Source of the DNA: Kitasatospora sp. NA04385
GTDB lineage: Bacteria; Actinomycetota; Actinomycetes; Streptomycetales; Streptomycetaceae
Direction: 5' to 3'
Assembly (NCBI RefSeq): GCF_013364235.1
Contig: NZ_CP054919.1
Span: forward strand, 5,901,156 to 5,965,155
Length of the DNA stretch: 64,000 nt
Under the pieces are notes generated by a model. It had not been told where the DNA came from and did not search any database. It saw only the letters and a program-made list of their open reading frames with translations. Below are positions 35,158 to 43,481 of the stretch, piece by piece. Position numbers and translations under genes: made by a program. The number at the start of each line of letters is the position of its first letter. Within the stretch, counting starts at the first letter, position 1.

Positions 35158-35246
35158 CGGGCCACCGCCTCGCCCCGCACCGGGGTGATGCGCGCGCCGG
35201 GCCGGGCTGGGCCGTCGAGCAGCAGGACGTCGGGGGTGGGGTTCAT
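35154..35246 (-). CDS. small leader ORF coupled to the MBL hydrolase
   Basis: A 30-residue open frame starts at ATG 35246 with an AAGGAG site 8 nt upstream and reads MNPTPDVLLLDGPARPGARI onward. Its stop overlaps the GTG of the MBL gene. The MBL gene itself has no good ribosome binding site outside this frame, so ribosomes may arrive by termination-reinitiation. It could instead mark a frameshifted true N-terminus of the hydrolase; the two cannot be told apart from one sequence. Confidence 0.45.
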   Translation of the reverse strand: MNPTPDVLLLDGPARPGARITPVRGEAVAR

Positions 35247-35347
35247 GGTGGGACGCTCCTTGGTTTGGCGGGGTGGCTGGGCCGAGTGGGTGAGCGCAAG
35301 AGTGCGCTGTAGCGGATGGGTCGCGTACCCTCCTGGGCATTGGCCGG

Positions 35348-35593
35348 ATATCGATGTTGCGACAACTAATGACGCAACATCGATGTCGCCTCATTGGTGT
35401 CGGTTCATTGATGGCGCGTCACGCATGTCTCATCGCGCATGCCTCATCACGCATGTTGCGTCATCGGTGAGGCGCTATCGATGTGGCGGCACCGTTGTCG
35501 CGGCATCGATGTGAGGTCATCGACACCCCGACATCGATGATGCAGTATCGATGATGCGACATTGATGTCATGTCATCGATGTCGTGTCACTGA
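35348..35593. repeat. 14-bp degenerate tandem array (array A)
   Basis: About 17 units of 14 bp (a few of 15) with the consensus TCATCGATGTCGCG run from 35348 to about 35593. Examples are ATATCGATGTTGCG at 35348 and TCATTGATGGCGCG at 35405. Most units keep ATCGATG or ATTGATG, giving many ClaI-like palindromes. It fills the divergent gap between the MBL leader and the MarR gene and is far richer in A/T than its surroundings. Confidence 0.9.
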
Positions 35594-35665
35594 ATATGGT
35601 GGAGGGGCTGAGGAGGTGTCAACCTCGCCCCTGCCGCGCGTTGCCCGAGGAAAGGACCTGAGCCG

Positions 35666-36154
35666 GTGGAAACGGCCGAACACGCCAGGACGCTGAACGA
35701 GATCCGCCTGCTGGTGCTCGCCGCCCAGCGGGAGGGCAGCCGCCGACTGGGCCACGCGCTCAAGCAGTCCGGCATCACCCCCGCCCAGGGCGAGGTGCTG
35801 GAGGTGCTCTCCGGCGGTGAGCACCTCACCCTCGCCGAGGTCGGCCGCCGCCTGGTCTGCGAGGCGGGCAGCCCCAGCCGGCTGGTGGACTCCCTGGTCA
35901 AGGCGGGCCTGGTGGCCCGCACCCCCAGCCCCACCGACCGCCGCACCGTGCTGCTCGCCATCACCCCCGGCGGCCTCGCCAAGCTCGCCGAACTCGGCGA
36001 GACCGCAAGCCCGTTGCTCGACCTGATGGGTGACCGCCTGGACCAGTACGAGGCCCGCGCGCTGGCCGACCTGCTGCGCCGCCTGCTCAACGGCACCCCC
36101 GGCGGCGCGGCCGTCGCGGCCCGGTTCCCGATCATCCCGGCCCAGAGCGGCTGA
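35666..36154 (+). CDS. MarR family transcriptional regulator
   Basis: A 162-residue MarR protein from GTG 35666, following AGGAAAGGACC. The winged-helix core spans residues ~25-110: SGITPAQGEVLEVLSGGEHL, the recognition helix EAGSPSRLVDSLVKAGLV and the wing RTPSPTDRRTVLLAITPGG. It is preceded by repeat array A and followed by a hairpin. No obvious structural gene is co-transcribed; the GNAT gene 110 bp downstream could be a target or simply a neighbour. Confidence 0.9.
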   Translation: METAEHARTLNEIRLLVLAAQREGSRRLGHALKQSGITPAQGEVLEVLSGGEHLTLAEVGRRLVCEAGSPSRLVDSLVKAGLVARTPSPTDRRTVLLAITPGGLAKLAELGETASPLLDLMGDRLDQYEARALADLLRRLLNGTPGGAAVAARFPIIPAQSG

Positions 36155-36188
36155 CGGTCGCCCCCGCGCCCTCCCCGGAACGCGCAAG

Positions 36189-36237
36189 CCCCGTCCGGGG
36201 AGGGGGGAACCCCTGGCCGGGAAACCCCCGGACGGGG
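36189..36237 (+). terminator. hairpin after the MarR gene
   Basis: CCCCGTCCGGGG (36189-36200) and CCCCGGACGGGG (36226-36237) are exact 12-bp arms with a 25-nt loop, which itself contains a smaller GGGG/CCCC pairing. Confidence 0.7.
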
Positions 36238-36264
36238 GCGGACCGGCCGTGGTACGAAGCTCGG

Positions 36265-36825
36265 ATGACGAGCTACTGGACGGGTGAACGCGTACGCCTG
36301 CGGGCGGTCGAACCGGAGGACGGGCCGCTGCTCGCCCGGCTCTCCGCGCAGGAGGAGCGGCTCGGCGACGTGCTCGACCCGCCGCGCTCCGCCGAGGGCT
36401 GGGCGGCCCTCGCCCGGCAGAAGGCCGCCGCGGACCCGACGGCCGGCACCTACCAGCTGATCATCGAGTCCCTCGCCGACGGCGCCGCCGTCGGTACGAC
36501 CGGCGTACACCGGGCCGACGACCGCAGCGGCCTGTTCGAGTACGGCATCACCGTCGGTGCCGAGCACCGCCGTCGCGGCTACGCGGTCGAGGCGGTCCGG
36601 CTGGTGCTGCGCCACCAGTTCGAGGAGCGCCGCCACCACAAGGCCACCGCCCGGGTGTTCGCCCACAACGCGCCCTCGCTGGCCCTCCAGCGGCAGCTCG
36701 GCTTCACCGAGGAGGGCCGCCTGCGCCAGCACTTCTTCGTCGCGGGTGAACACCGTGACGTGGTGCTGTTCGCGATGTTCGCCGAGGAATTCTTCGCCCG
36801 GTACGGCGGTCCCACCGGGCTCTGA
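36265..36825 (+). CDS. GNAT N-acetyltransferase, RimJ/RimL type
   Basis: A 186-residue acetyltransferase. It opens GERVRLRAVEPEDGPLLARL, typical of the RimJ/RimL/SpeG-like clade, and carries the acetyl-CoA loop EHRRRGYAVEAVRL (Q/RxxGxG/A, ~residue 97). The closing motif NAPSLALQRQLGFTEEGRLR (~residues 135-154) and a final HRDVVLFAMF strand complete the fold. It probably acetylates an amine of a protein, antibiotic or amino acid; the sequence does not choose. Confidence 0.88.
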   Translation: MTSYWTGERVRLRAVEPEDGPLLARLSAQEERLGDVLDPPRSAEGWAALARQKAAADPTAGTYQLIIESLADGAAVGTTGVHRADDRSGLFEYGITVGAEHRRRGYAVEAVRLVLRHQFEERRHHKATARVFAHNAPSLALQRQLGFTEEGRLRQHFFVAGEHRDVVLFAMFAEEFFARYGGPTGL

Positions 36826-36880
36826 ACACCGCCTGCACGTTTCTGCACGATCCCGCGCGAGGTGGCGAAACAGTGAGGCC

Positions 36881-36929
36881 GACCGCCGACCGCCGACCGC
36901 CGACCGCCGACCGCCGACCGCCGACCGGG
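36881..36929. repeat. 7-bp tandem repeat GACCGCC
   Basis: Six exact GACCGCC units (36881-36922) plus one altered unit lie in the convergent gap between the GNAT and NUDIX genes. Confidence 0.9.
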
Positions 36930-36985
36930 GCCGGTCTCCGGTCCCGGCCTCCGGCGTCGCGCTGGACGCCGTGGCCGGAGCGGTT

Positions 36986-37768
36986 CTAACCGCGGTTCGC
37001 CCCGCCCTTCACCGAGTGGCTCGTCCTGCCATCGGCCGCGTCGCTCGTCGACCGCCCGGCGAACGGGCCGTCCAGTGCGGCCCACTGGAGCAGCAGCACG
37101 GTCTTGCCGTCGGTGATCCGGCCGTCCCGGGTCATCGCCAGCGCCTCGGCGAAGGGCAGTTCGAGCACCTCGATGTCCTCGCCGTCCTCCTCCAGGCCGC
37201 CGCCGCGTCCGGTCCGGTCGGCCTGGAGGTAGGGCGCCGCGAAGCAGTGCAGCCGTTCGGTGACCGAGCCCGGGCTCATGTAGGCGTCCAGCACGTGCGT
37301 CAACGGGCCGAGCTCCACGCCCAGTTCCTCCCTGCTCTCGCGGCGCACCGCGTCGGCGGCGCCGTCCGGACCGTTCGCGTCGCCCGGGCCGTCTGGGCCA
37401 TCTGGGCCGTCCAGGTCGGAGGCGTCGATCAGCCCGGCGGCCGCCTCGATCAGCATCCCGTCGGGGTGCCCGTTGACGTAGGCCGGGTAGCGGAACTGGC
37501 GGGTCAGCAGCACGGTGCCGCGCGCGGCGTCGTACGGCAGGACCGCGGCGCCGTCGCCCCGGTCATAGGTCTCCCGCTGCTGGGTGGTCCACCGGCCGTC
37601 CCGGCGGCGGTAGTCGAAGGTGGTGCGGCGCAGTACGTGCCAACCCTGCGAGGTGAGTTCGACCTCGCGCACCCGCACGTCCGGGTTGCGGCGCAGGCCG
37701 CGGCCGACGCGGTCCAGGCCGGTGCGGCCGCGGTGGTCGGGGAGGTCGATCCCCGGGCGGCCGCTCAC
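36986..37768 (-). CDS. NUDIX hydrolase, NudK-like, with an insert in the Nudix box
   Basis: A 260-residue protein from GTG 37768 that overlaps the upstream deoxyribosyltransferase-like gene by GTGA. The region LLTRQFRYPAYVNGHPDGML and EAAAGLIDASD begin a GDP-mannose/ADP-ribose pyrophosphatase-type Nudix box, which ends AVRRESREELGVELG. Between the two halves is an extra ~20-residue GPD-rich insert (GPDGPDGPGDANGPDG). The REx2EE core is kept, so the enzyme may still be active. It would hydrolyse nucleoside-diphosphate sugars or similar. The coupling suggests nucleotide salvage or housecleaning. Confidence 0.85.
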   Translation of the reverse strand: MSGRPGIDLPDHRGRTGLDRVGRGLRRNPDVRVREVELTSQGWHVLRRTTFDYRRRDGRWTTQQRETYDRGDGAAVLPYDAARGTVLLTRQFRYPAYVNGHPDGMLIEAAAGLIDASDLDGPDGPDGPGDANGPDGAADAVRRESREELGVELGPLTHVLDAYMSPGSVTERLHCFAAPYLQADRTGRGGGLEEDGEDIEVLELPFAEALAMTRDGRITDGKTVLLLQWAALDGPFAGRSTSDAADGRTSHSVKGGANRG

Positions 37769-38175
37769 GCGTCCTCCTGGGGCGCGCGGCGGGGGAGTTC
37801 GGCGATGTCGTGGTAGACCGGCAGGCCGCGGCGGCGGGCGGTGGCCACGTCCTGGTCCGCGCCGGTGGAGTCGCCGGGCAGTCGGAGCACCGCGTCGCAG
37901 TGGGCCAGCAGCCGGTCCGCGGCCGGGTACAGCACCTGGTCGGCCAGCGGGTCGGTCGGCCCCGCCCCAGCCGAGCGGAGCACCGGCAGGGCGATCCACT
38001 CGCCGATCACGGGCAGGTGCCCGGCGGCGAAGACCGGCCAGGCCGCGGCCTCCAGCCGGGCCAGGTTGGCGGCCATCGCCGCCGGATCGCCGCCGGTGCC
38101 AGAGCGGTACGGACCGGCGATCAGGACGAGCATGGGGGAGTCGGTGTCGGGGCGTGTTGCTGCTTTCCGGGTCAT
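37765..38175 (-). CDS. DUF4406 / nucleoside 2-deoxyribosyltransferase-like protein
   Basis: A 136-residue protein with the Rossmann-like fold of nucleoside 2-deoxyribosyltransferases. The glycine loop is VLIAGPYRSGTGGDP (residues ~17-31), and WPVFAAGHLPVIGEWIALP, then AHCDAVLRLPGDSTGADQDV (~residues 90-109) follow. The SxGADxD/E part matches the active-site region of the family. It is divergent from a DeoR regulator and overlaps the NUDIX gene. The pair may remove unusual nucleosides or nucleotide sugars, an inference from fold and pairing. Confidence 0.75.
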   Translation of the reverse strand: MTRKAATRPDTDSPMLVLIAGPYRSGTGGDPAAMAANLARLEAAAWPVFAAGHLPVIGEWIALPVLRSAGAGPTDPLADQVLYPAADRLLAHCDAVLRLPGDSTGADQDVATARRRGLPVYHDIAELPRRAPQEDA

Positions 38176-38224
38176 GGGGCGCTACGATACATGCAGAAAC
38201 GTGAAAGAACGGGAGAGAATGCGG

Positions 38225-38983
38225 ATGCTGGCTGCTGAACGGCGTGACCACCTGCTCGGACTGCTCGCCCGGGAGGGCAAGGTGGTGGCCAAGGACGTCG
38301 CCGCCGAACTCGGCATCTCCGAGGACAGCGTCCGCCGCGACCTGCGCGACCTCGCCGCCGAAGGGCTGTGCCAGCGGGTCTACGGCGGGGCGCTGCCCGC
38401 GTCCCCGGCGATGGCGGACTACGCCGAGCGGCAGTCGGTGACACCCGACGGCAAGCGGAAGGTGGCCGCCGCGGCCGTCGACCTGATCCGTCCCGGCAGC
38501 ACGCTGATCCTGGACGGTGGCACCACCGCGCTCGCCGTCGCCGGCCTGCTCCCACCCGACCTCGACTGCACCGTGATCACCCACAGCCCGACGGTGGTGG
38601 CGGCCCTGCTGGAGCACCCCCGGGCCGAGCTGTTCCTGCTCGGTGGCCGGGTGTTCAAGCACTCCGCGGTCGCCTGCGGAGCCGCCGCCGTCGAGGCCGC
38701 GCAGAACGTCTCCGCCGACCTGTGCCTGCTCGGCGTCACCGGCGTCCACCCCGAGGCGGGGCTCACCACCGGGGACGCGGACGAGGCCGCGATGAAGCGC
38801 GCGCTGGCCGCCCGGGCCGCCGAGACCTGGATCCTGGCCTCCGCCGAGAAGATCGGCGCCGCCTCCCCGTTCCGCGTCCTGCCTTGGGAGCGCGTCGCCG
38901 GCCTGATCACCGACGCGGCCCCCGACCACCCGACCCTGGAACGCCTCGCCGCCTCCGGCCTGGAGATTCGCCGGGCGCGCTGA
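38225..38983 (+). CDS. DeoR family transcriptional regulator
   Basis: A 252-residue DeoR/GlpR-type repressor. I prefer ATG 38225 (MLAAERRDHLLGLL), which has the best spacing to GGGAGAGA; an ATG at 38219 adds two residues. The HTH_DeoR domain (residues ~4-57) reads VVAKDVAAELGISEDSVRRD. The sensor domain (~75-230) has the phosphosugar-binding DGGTTALAVA and the VTGVHPEAGLTTGDADEAAMKRA segment. Only 49 bp separate it from the divergent DUF4406/NUDIX pair, so it very likely controls that pair. Confidence 0.9.
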   Translation: MLAAERRDHLLGLLAREGKVVAKDVAAELGISEDSVRRDLRDLAAEGLCQRVYGGALPASPAMADYAERQSVTPDGKRKVAAAAVDLIRPGSTLILDGGTTALAVAGLLPPDLDCTVITHSPTVVAALLEHPRAELFLLGGRVFKHSAVACGAAAVEAAQNVSADLCLLGVTGVHPEAGLTTGDADEAAMKRALAARAAETWILASAEKIGAASPFRVLPWERVAGLITDAAPDHPTLERLAASGLEIRRAR

Positions 38984-39286
38984 CCGCGTCGCCGCGCCGG
39001 AGCACGGCCGCGTCGCCGCGCTGGAGCACGGTCGCGTCGCCGCGTCGATGCCTGGTCGCGCCGCCGTGCCGCCGCGCGGCCGCTCTCGGGGCCGGTCGGG
39101 GTGCGGCGTTCCGGCGCTCCGGAGCAGGGTGTCCACGACGAGCGCCGCGAGGGCGTCCGGGGCCTGTTCGTCCTTGCGCCGGACGAGCTCTTCCCCTGGC
39201 CCGTGCTCTTCCCCTCGCCCGCGCCCAACGGTTCCAAGCCCGCGCCCGGGGCGTACGTCTGGTGAGCCCCGGTACGCCGCCGGTGT
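38984..39286. other. intergenic region with 24-bp tandem repeat
   Basis: No gene is supported. CGCGTCGCCGCG-containing units of 24 bp lie at 38985-39008 and 39009-39032, with a half unit to 39046. The remainder is GC-rich sequence between convergent genes with no motif I can name. Confidence 0.6.
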
Positions 39287-39712
39287 CTACGGTGCGGCGT
39301 CCCGGGTCAGGACGACGACCGGGATCCGGCGTCCGGCCCGCTCCTGGAAGCCTGCGAAGTACGGGGTGCGCAGCAACTGCAAGGCCCAGAGCCGGTCGTG
39401 TTCCGCGTCCTCGGCCACCGACGCGGTGACGGGGAAGCTCTCGGTGCCGACCTCGACGCGGGCGGCCGGGTCGGCGAGCAGGTTGTGGTACCAGCCGGGG
39501 TGGTTCGGCCGACCCCCGTTGGCCCCGAAGACCACCAGCCGCCCACCGTCCTCCAGGTAGGTCACCGGCATGACGCGAGGCTCCCCGCTGCGAGCGCCGG
39601 TGGTCGTGAGCAGCAACAGGGGGACCCCGGCGAAGTCGCCGCCCACCACCCCGCCAGCGGAGCGGAACTCGTCGATCACCAGTTGGTTGCACCGGAGCCG
39701 CTCTGACGACAC
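39287..39712 (-). CDS. F420-type nitroreductase family protein (DDN-like)
   Basis: A 141-residue split beta-barrel protein from GTG 39712, which has a GGAGG site 7 nt upstream; the longer frame has no such site. The family signature is TTTGARSGEPRVMPVTYLED and FGANGGRPNHPGWYHNLLAD (residues ~40-90), then PARVEVGTESFPVTA. These are the residues of deazaflavin(F420)-dependent nitroreductases and quinone reductases related to mycobacterial Ddn. It would act in the cytoplasm on quinones or nitro compounds. It is a single gene next to the accessory region. Confidence 0.88.
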   Translation of the reverse strand: MSSERLRCNQLVIDEFRSAGGVVGGDFAGVPLLLLTTTGARSGEPRVMPVTYLEDGGRLVVFGANGGRPNHPGWYHNLLADPAARVEVGTESFPVTASVAEDAEHDRLWALQLLRTPYFAGFQERAGRRIPVVVLTRDAAP

Positions 39713-39903
39713 GTTGACACCTCCGGGGAAAGGGAATTGACGGAACGTCACGCACGCTACGCGCCAAATGGTTTGCCGCCCAACGGATTTCGTGCAGCAG
39801 CACCGGCCCGGTCCGCGCACCCGTCCGGTCCGTGCACCTGCTCAGTGGGCCTCGGGTAGTCAACCGCTAAGACGTCGTTCCTTTTGGTGCCAGTGGTTGT
39901 TGA

Positions 39904-40742
39904 GTGGTCGTGGAGAGTCTTGTTGAGCGCCTGGTCCCGGGCGAGTTGTGGGAGTTGTTTCGACGTATGGTGCCGCCGGCGGTCGTTCAGCGCCCACAGG
40001 GCGGAGGTCGACGGCGGGCCGGGGACCGGGAAGTGCCGGTCGCGATCGTGTTCGTAGCGGCTTCGGGTTGCACCTGGCGCCAGCTCCCGCCAGTCTTCGG
40101 GGCCTGCTGGCAGACGGTCTACCGGCGCTTTGCGCGATGGAGCCGCGACCGGCTCCGGGCCCGGCTGTACCGGGTCGTCCTGGGGGAACTCGACGCCCAG
40201 GGGGGCGCTGGACTGGCCACGGTGTGCCATCGATTCGGTGAGCATCCGCGCCCTCAAGGGTGCCTCTGATCGGACCGAATCCGGCCGACCGTGGCAAGAA
40301 CGGATCGAAGATCCACCTGATCTGCGGCCGAAACGGCCTGCCGATCTCGCTCTCCATCTCCGGAGCCAATCTGCGCGACAGCCAGGCCCTGGAACCGTTG
40401 GTGCTCGGCATCCCGCCCATCCGTTCCCGACGCGGATCGCGCCGACGCCGACCGGCCAAGCTGCACGGCGACAAGGGCTACGGCCACGACCACCTGCGGC
40501 GATGGCTGCGCTCCCGCGGCATCGTCCCCCGCACCGCCCGCCGAGGCATCGAGTCCTCCCAGCGCCCGGGTCGCCACCGCCGGGTTGTCGAGCGCACCAC
40601 GTCATGGGTCTCCGGATGCCAGCGCCTGCACTGACGCTACGAGCGCAAGGCCGGGCATTTCCTCGCTTTCGCCGGCATCGCCGCACTCCTGATCTGCTAC
40701 CGCCGTCTCACCCGTGCCGCCGAGCGGGGCCGGTCAGCGTGA
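39904..40742 (+). pseudogene. IS5-family transposase, decayed (two frameshifts, one nonsense)
   Basis: The N-terminal domain begins at GTG 39904 (VVESLVERLVPGELWELF, then SGCTWRQLPPVFGACWQTVYRRF). The frame is lost near the G-run at about 40199, where GALDWPRCAIDSVSIRALKG continues in another frame. It shifts again near 40285 to GKNGSKIHLICGRNGLPISL. The HGDKGYGHDHLRRWLRSRGI and RGIESSQRPGRHRRVVERT segments follow. A TGA at 40632 replaces a conserved Arg before the RYERKAGHFLAFAGIAALLI end. The order and motifs are those of IS5-group DDE transposases; it cannot make a functional protein. I do not see clear terminal inverted repeats. Confidence 0.88.
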
Positions 40743-41216
40743 GACCGCTCCGACGCTGCGGACCCACACGGGAAAAGGTGCGGTCTCTGGCTCGGGAACG
40801 TCCTGCTCTGCCTGGCCGTCCTCAATCTCGAGGTCCGACCAGGCAACCAAGCCCGGCGTCCGGTCGTTCAGGAAGCCCTCGATGACGGCACCGAGATCGT
40901 CAGAAGGCGCGTACGCACTGCCGAAGGGCAGTTCGTCCGCGGCCACCGATCCGGTTGAGCATCGGAGCTGCCCGGCCTGCTCGTCGTGCCACACGTAGAA
41001 GGTCGCCACCCCGGCGAAGCCCATCTCGCGGATGCGGAGCCGGATGCCTTCGGCGGTCTGCTCAAAGGCGGCGATCACCTCCGACACGGACAAGGCGCGC
41101 CTGTCCTCATCCTCTGCCCCCAGCCACCAGGTGTTGGTCTCCCACTCCACCCGCGGATCAGTCGGCTCCAGCACCAGCGGTTCGTCCGCTACCTCGGCGA
41201 TCCATGTCAACAGCAC
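40734..41216 (-). CDS. hypothetical protein abutting the IS remnant
   Basis: A 160-residue open frame from GTG 41216 (VLLTWIAEVADEPLVLEPTD); a longer frame to 41309 exists but its added part has poorer codon character. It is acidic, with FYVWHDEQAGQLRCSTGSV in the middle and no membrane or signal segment. Its stop lies inside the last bases of the decayed IS5 element, so the C-terminal ~10 residues may come from the element and the protein may be truncated. I do not recognise the family. Base composition (lower GC at third positions) is unlike neighbours. Confidence 0.6.
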   Translation of the reverse strand: MLLTWIAEVADEPLVLEPTDPRVEWETNTWWLGAEDEDRRALSVSEVIAAFEQTAEGIRLRIREMGFAGVATFYVWHDEQAGQLRCSTGSVAADELPFGSAYAPSDDLGAVIEGFLNDRTPGLVAWSDLEIEDGQAEQDVPEPETAPFPVWVRSVGAVSR

Positions 41217-41518
41217 CCCGGAAGTATCCCTGCACACCTCGGACACCAGGAAGCACCAAAAGAAGCGATGTCTAATGCGGGGCGTACTGAGCCTTTGCAA
41301 AGCGGCCACCGATCGGGTGACGGTCGACCTGATGCCATCTGTGGGGATTTTGGAGCGGCGGCTCGGGTTGTTGGAGTAGGAGCTGTAGAGCCGATGGGCG
41401 AGGGCGTGGTGCTGGCCCTGTGCTTTGTGGTGCTGTCGGAGGCCGCCTCTAGGGTGACCGGCAAGATCGTCATTGGGGTCACCCCCGACGTGGCTGGAAC
41501 CGTTCGGAAGGGGTTGGT
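41217..41518. other. intergenic, no supported gene
   Basis: These ~300 bp are less GC-rich than the flanks. Open frames crossing it lack consistent codon bias. An AAGGGG ribosome binding site for the next gene is at the right end. I see no hairpin of note. Confidence 0.5.
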
Positions 41519-42604
41519 ATGGGTTGGTGGGACAGGGCGCCGGGGGAACGCGAGCGATGGGTGCTCGATCCGTTGGCGGGGGTGGGACCGCTGCGGTTCG
41601 GGATGGACCCGGCGCAGGTCCGGGAGGCGCTGGAGGACGCGGGCGTCCGGCCCGAGCTGACGGTGCGAACGGGAGACTCCCTGGAGTACTACCGGGAGCC
41701 GGGGCTGACCGCGTTCTACGCGCCGGGGCCGCGGCTGGCCGCGGTGCTGATCGACGCCACGGGCGGGCCGTTGCTGCGGCTGGGGGATGTCGAACTGGTC
41801 GCGCGGGTGCCCTCCGAAGCCCGTGCCGACATCCGCCGCCTCGCCCTCCTCGACGGGGCCGAGGTACGGGTGAACTTCCACGGGGAGCCGGAGGTGCCGG
41901 CCTGGGGGCTTTCCGTGTGTGCGGTGCAGGAGTGGGGGCACTCGTCCACGGGGCATATGGAGCGCCGGGACAACATGATCACTGGCCTCCTGGCCACCGG
42001 TCCCGAGCTGGCCGGGGACCCCTGGAACACGGAGCCGGTCGCCAGGTTGATCCGCCCTTCGCACGACCGGCGGACGCCCCCGGACCCTCCGCCGGTGACG
42101 GCCGATCGGGACCGGCCGCGCTGGGAATGTTCACCGCTGCGGGGGGTCGGTCCGTTGCGCTTCGGGATGAGCCCGCGGCAGGTGGCTGCCGCGCTGGGCG
42201 GCCGGGAGCCCGCCGGGCGCGAGGGCCACCACCCGTTCCGGCCGGGCGGGGGCCGCGACCTGGACAGGTGGGAGCTGGACGACGAGCACTACGACCACGT
42301 GGGGGTGAGCGCGCACTACTGGGAGGGTGCGGACGGCCCCGAACTGAGCGCGGTGAGCGTCCACGGCCGCACCGGCCCGCAGGTCCTCTTCCAGGGCATC
42401 GAACTGGTCGGCCGCCGGCCCTCCGTCGTCGAGGCGGAGCTCCTCCGGCACGCCGAGGAGCACCCGCTGGAACTCCGCTACGCCCAGCAGGGGAATGTGG
42501 GCTCGGTCGAGCTCAACGTGTGGGTACGGGCCGAACGGGTCGGGGACGGCACGATCACCGGGGCCCTGTTCTGCGTCGAGCAGTGGGAGTACAGCGACGA
42601 CTGA
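41519..42604 (+). CDS. hypothetical protein with internal duplication
   Basis: A 361-residue soluble acidic protein from ATG 41519. It is built of two homologous halves of about 170-190 residues. Each starts with the same block, PLAGVGPLRFGMDPAQVREAL (residues ~18-38) and PLRGVGPLRFGMSPRQVAAAL (~206-226), continues with a strand-rich region and ends in an (E/D)LVAR/ELVGRRPS plus helix region. The GVGPLRFGM-start domain occurs in many uncharacterised streptomycete proteins, some beside toxin or immunity loci. No catalytic motif is visible. It lies between two IS elements. Confidence 0.7.
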   Translation: MGWWDRAPGERERWVLDPLAGVGPLRFGMDPAQVREALEDAGVRPELTVRTGDSLEYYREPGLTAFYAPGPRLAAVLIDATGGPLLRLGDVELVARVPSEARADIRRLALLDGAEVRVNFHGEPEVPAWGLSVCAVQEWGHSSTGHMERRDNMITGLLATGPELAGDPWNTEPVARLIRPSHDRRTPPDPPPVTADRDRPRWECSPLRGVGPLRFGMSPRQVAAALGGREPAGREGHHPFRPGGGRDLDRWELDDEHYDHVGVSAHYWEGADGPELSAVSVHGRTGPQVLFQGIELVGRRPSVVEAELLRHAEEHPLELRYAQQGNVGSVELNVWVRAERVGDGTITGALFCVEQWEYSDD

Positions 42605-42679
42605 GGCTGAGCCCGTCGAGGCGACCGCCGATCGAGTGGTGCCGGGTGGGGAAGAACCCGCGGGGCTCCTGGACGGTTG

Positions 42680-43481
42680 AGTGAGGTACCCGACGTCTCA
42701 ACTCTTGCCCGGGAGCCCTGCTGGTCACGTGCCCAGCCGCACTGGACCTGCCGCACGCGCTCGTCGAGTGGGTCACCATGCTCATCGTCATCCGCGAAGG
42801 CGACCGCCGCTGCAAACTCCGGCCCTCTAAACGCGCGCTGGTCGCGCTGGTGTACCTGCGCAAGCACGACACCCTCGTCCAGATCGCCGCCGGCTTCCGC
42901 ATCAGCGTTGGCACCGCCCACGCCTACGTCCGCCAGGTCACCGACCTCCTCGCCCGTTGTGCTCCCGGGCTGACCCAGGCCCTGCGCGAAGCCGACCCCG
43001 AGTACGTCCTGGTCGACGGCACCCTCGCCGACTGCGACCGCGTCGGCGACAGCCGCGCCGACTACTCCGGCAAACACCGCCGCCACGACGTGAACCACCA
43101 GGTCATCACCAGCCCGACCGGTCGGCTCTTGTGGATCTCCCGCGCCCTGCCCGGCCGCACCCACGACCTGACCGCAGCCCGCACCCACCGCATCGTCAAA
43201 ACCTGCGCCAGGCTGCACATCCCGGCCTTGGCCGACATGGCCTACACCGGTGCTGGCGGAACGTTCGCCGTGCCGACCAGACGCCTGCCCCGCAAGGAGC
43301 CCAGCGTCAGGCAGCGATCGGTGAACCGGGCCCACGCTCGGCTCCGTCACCCGGTCGAACGCGGCGTGGCCACCCTGAAACGCTGGAAAATCTTCCGCCG
43401 TGCCCGATGCAGCCCGAACTGGTTGACGTCAGCAGCCAAAGCTGTCCTCACCCTTGAGCTTCAACGCTGAAAAGGCTCACT
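42680..43481. mobile_element. IS5-like insertion sequence (DDE_Tnp_4 type)
   Basis: The limits are set by a weak pair of ends: AGTGAG at 42680-42685 and CTCACT at 43476-43481, enclosing one transposase frame. The right end runs into the stop codon of the marR gene at 43477, so the element borders or enters that gene's 3' end. I cannot identify a target duplication with certainty. Confidence 0.6.
42778..43470 (+). CDS. IS5-family transposase (DDE superfamily endonuclease)
   Basis: A 230-residue frame from ATG 42778. Homologous sequence continues upstream in the same frame to about 42718 (PAALDLPHALVEWVTM), but no usual start codon is visible there, so the N-terminus may be eroded or use a rare start. 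The HTH_Tnp_4 part reads VALVYLRKHDTLVQIAAGFR. The DDE domain has LVDGTLADCDRVGD (first Asp), HDLTAARTHRI (second Asp) and VERGVATLKRWKIFRR (Glu). The catalytic triad appears intact. Confidence 0.85.
   Translation: MLIVIREGDRRCKLRPSKRALVALVYLRKHDTLVQIAAGFRISVGTAHAYVRQVTDLLARCAPGLTQALREADPEYVLVDGTLADCDRVGDSRADYSGKHRRHDVNHQVITSPTGRLLWISRALPGRTHDLTAARTHRIVKTCARLHIPALADMAYTGAGGTFAVPTRRLPRKEPSVRQRSVNRAHARLRHPVERGVATLKRWKIFRRARCSPNWLTSAAKAVLTLELQR

Noticed and set aside
35348..35593. CRISPR array
   Set aside because: Units are 14 bp with no spacers, degenerate, and there are no cas genes in the window.
39860..43481. Composite transposon carrying the genes between the two IS elements
   Set aside because: The two elements are of different IS5 subgroups, the first is decayed, and no matching ends flank the segment.
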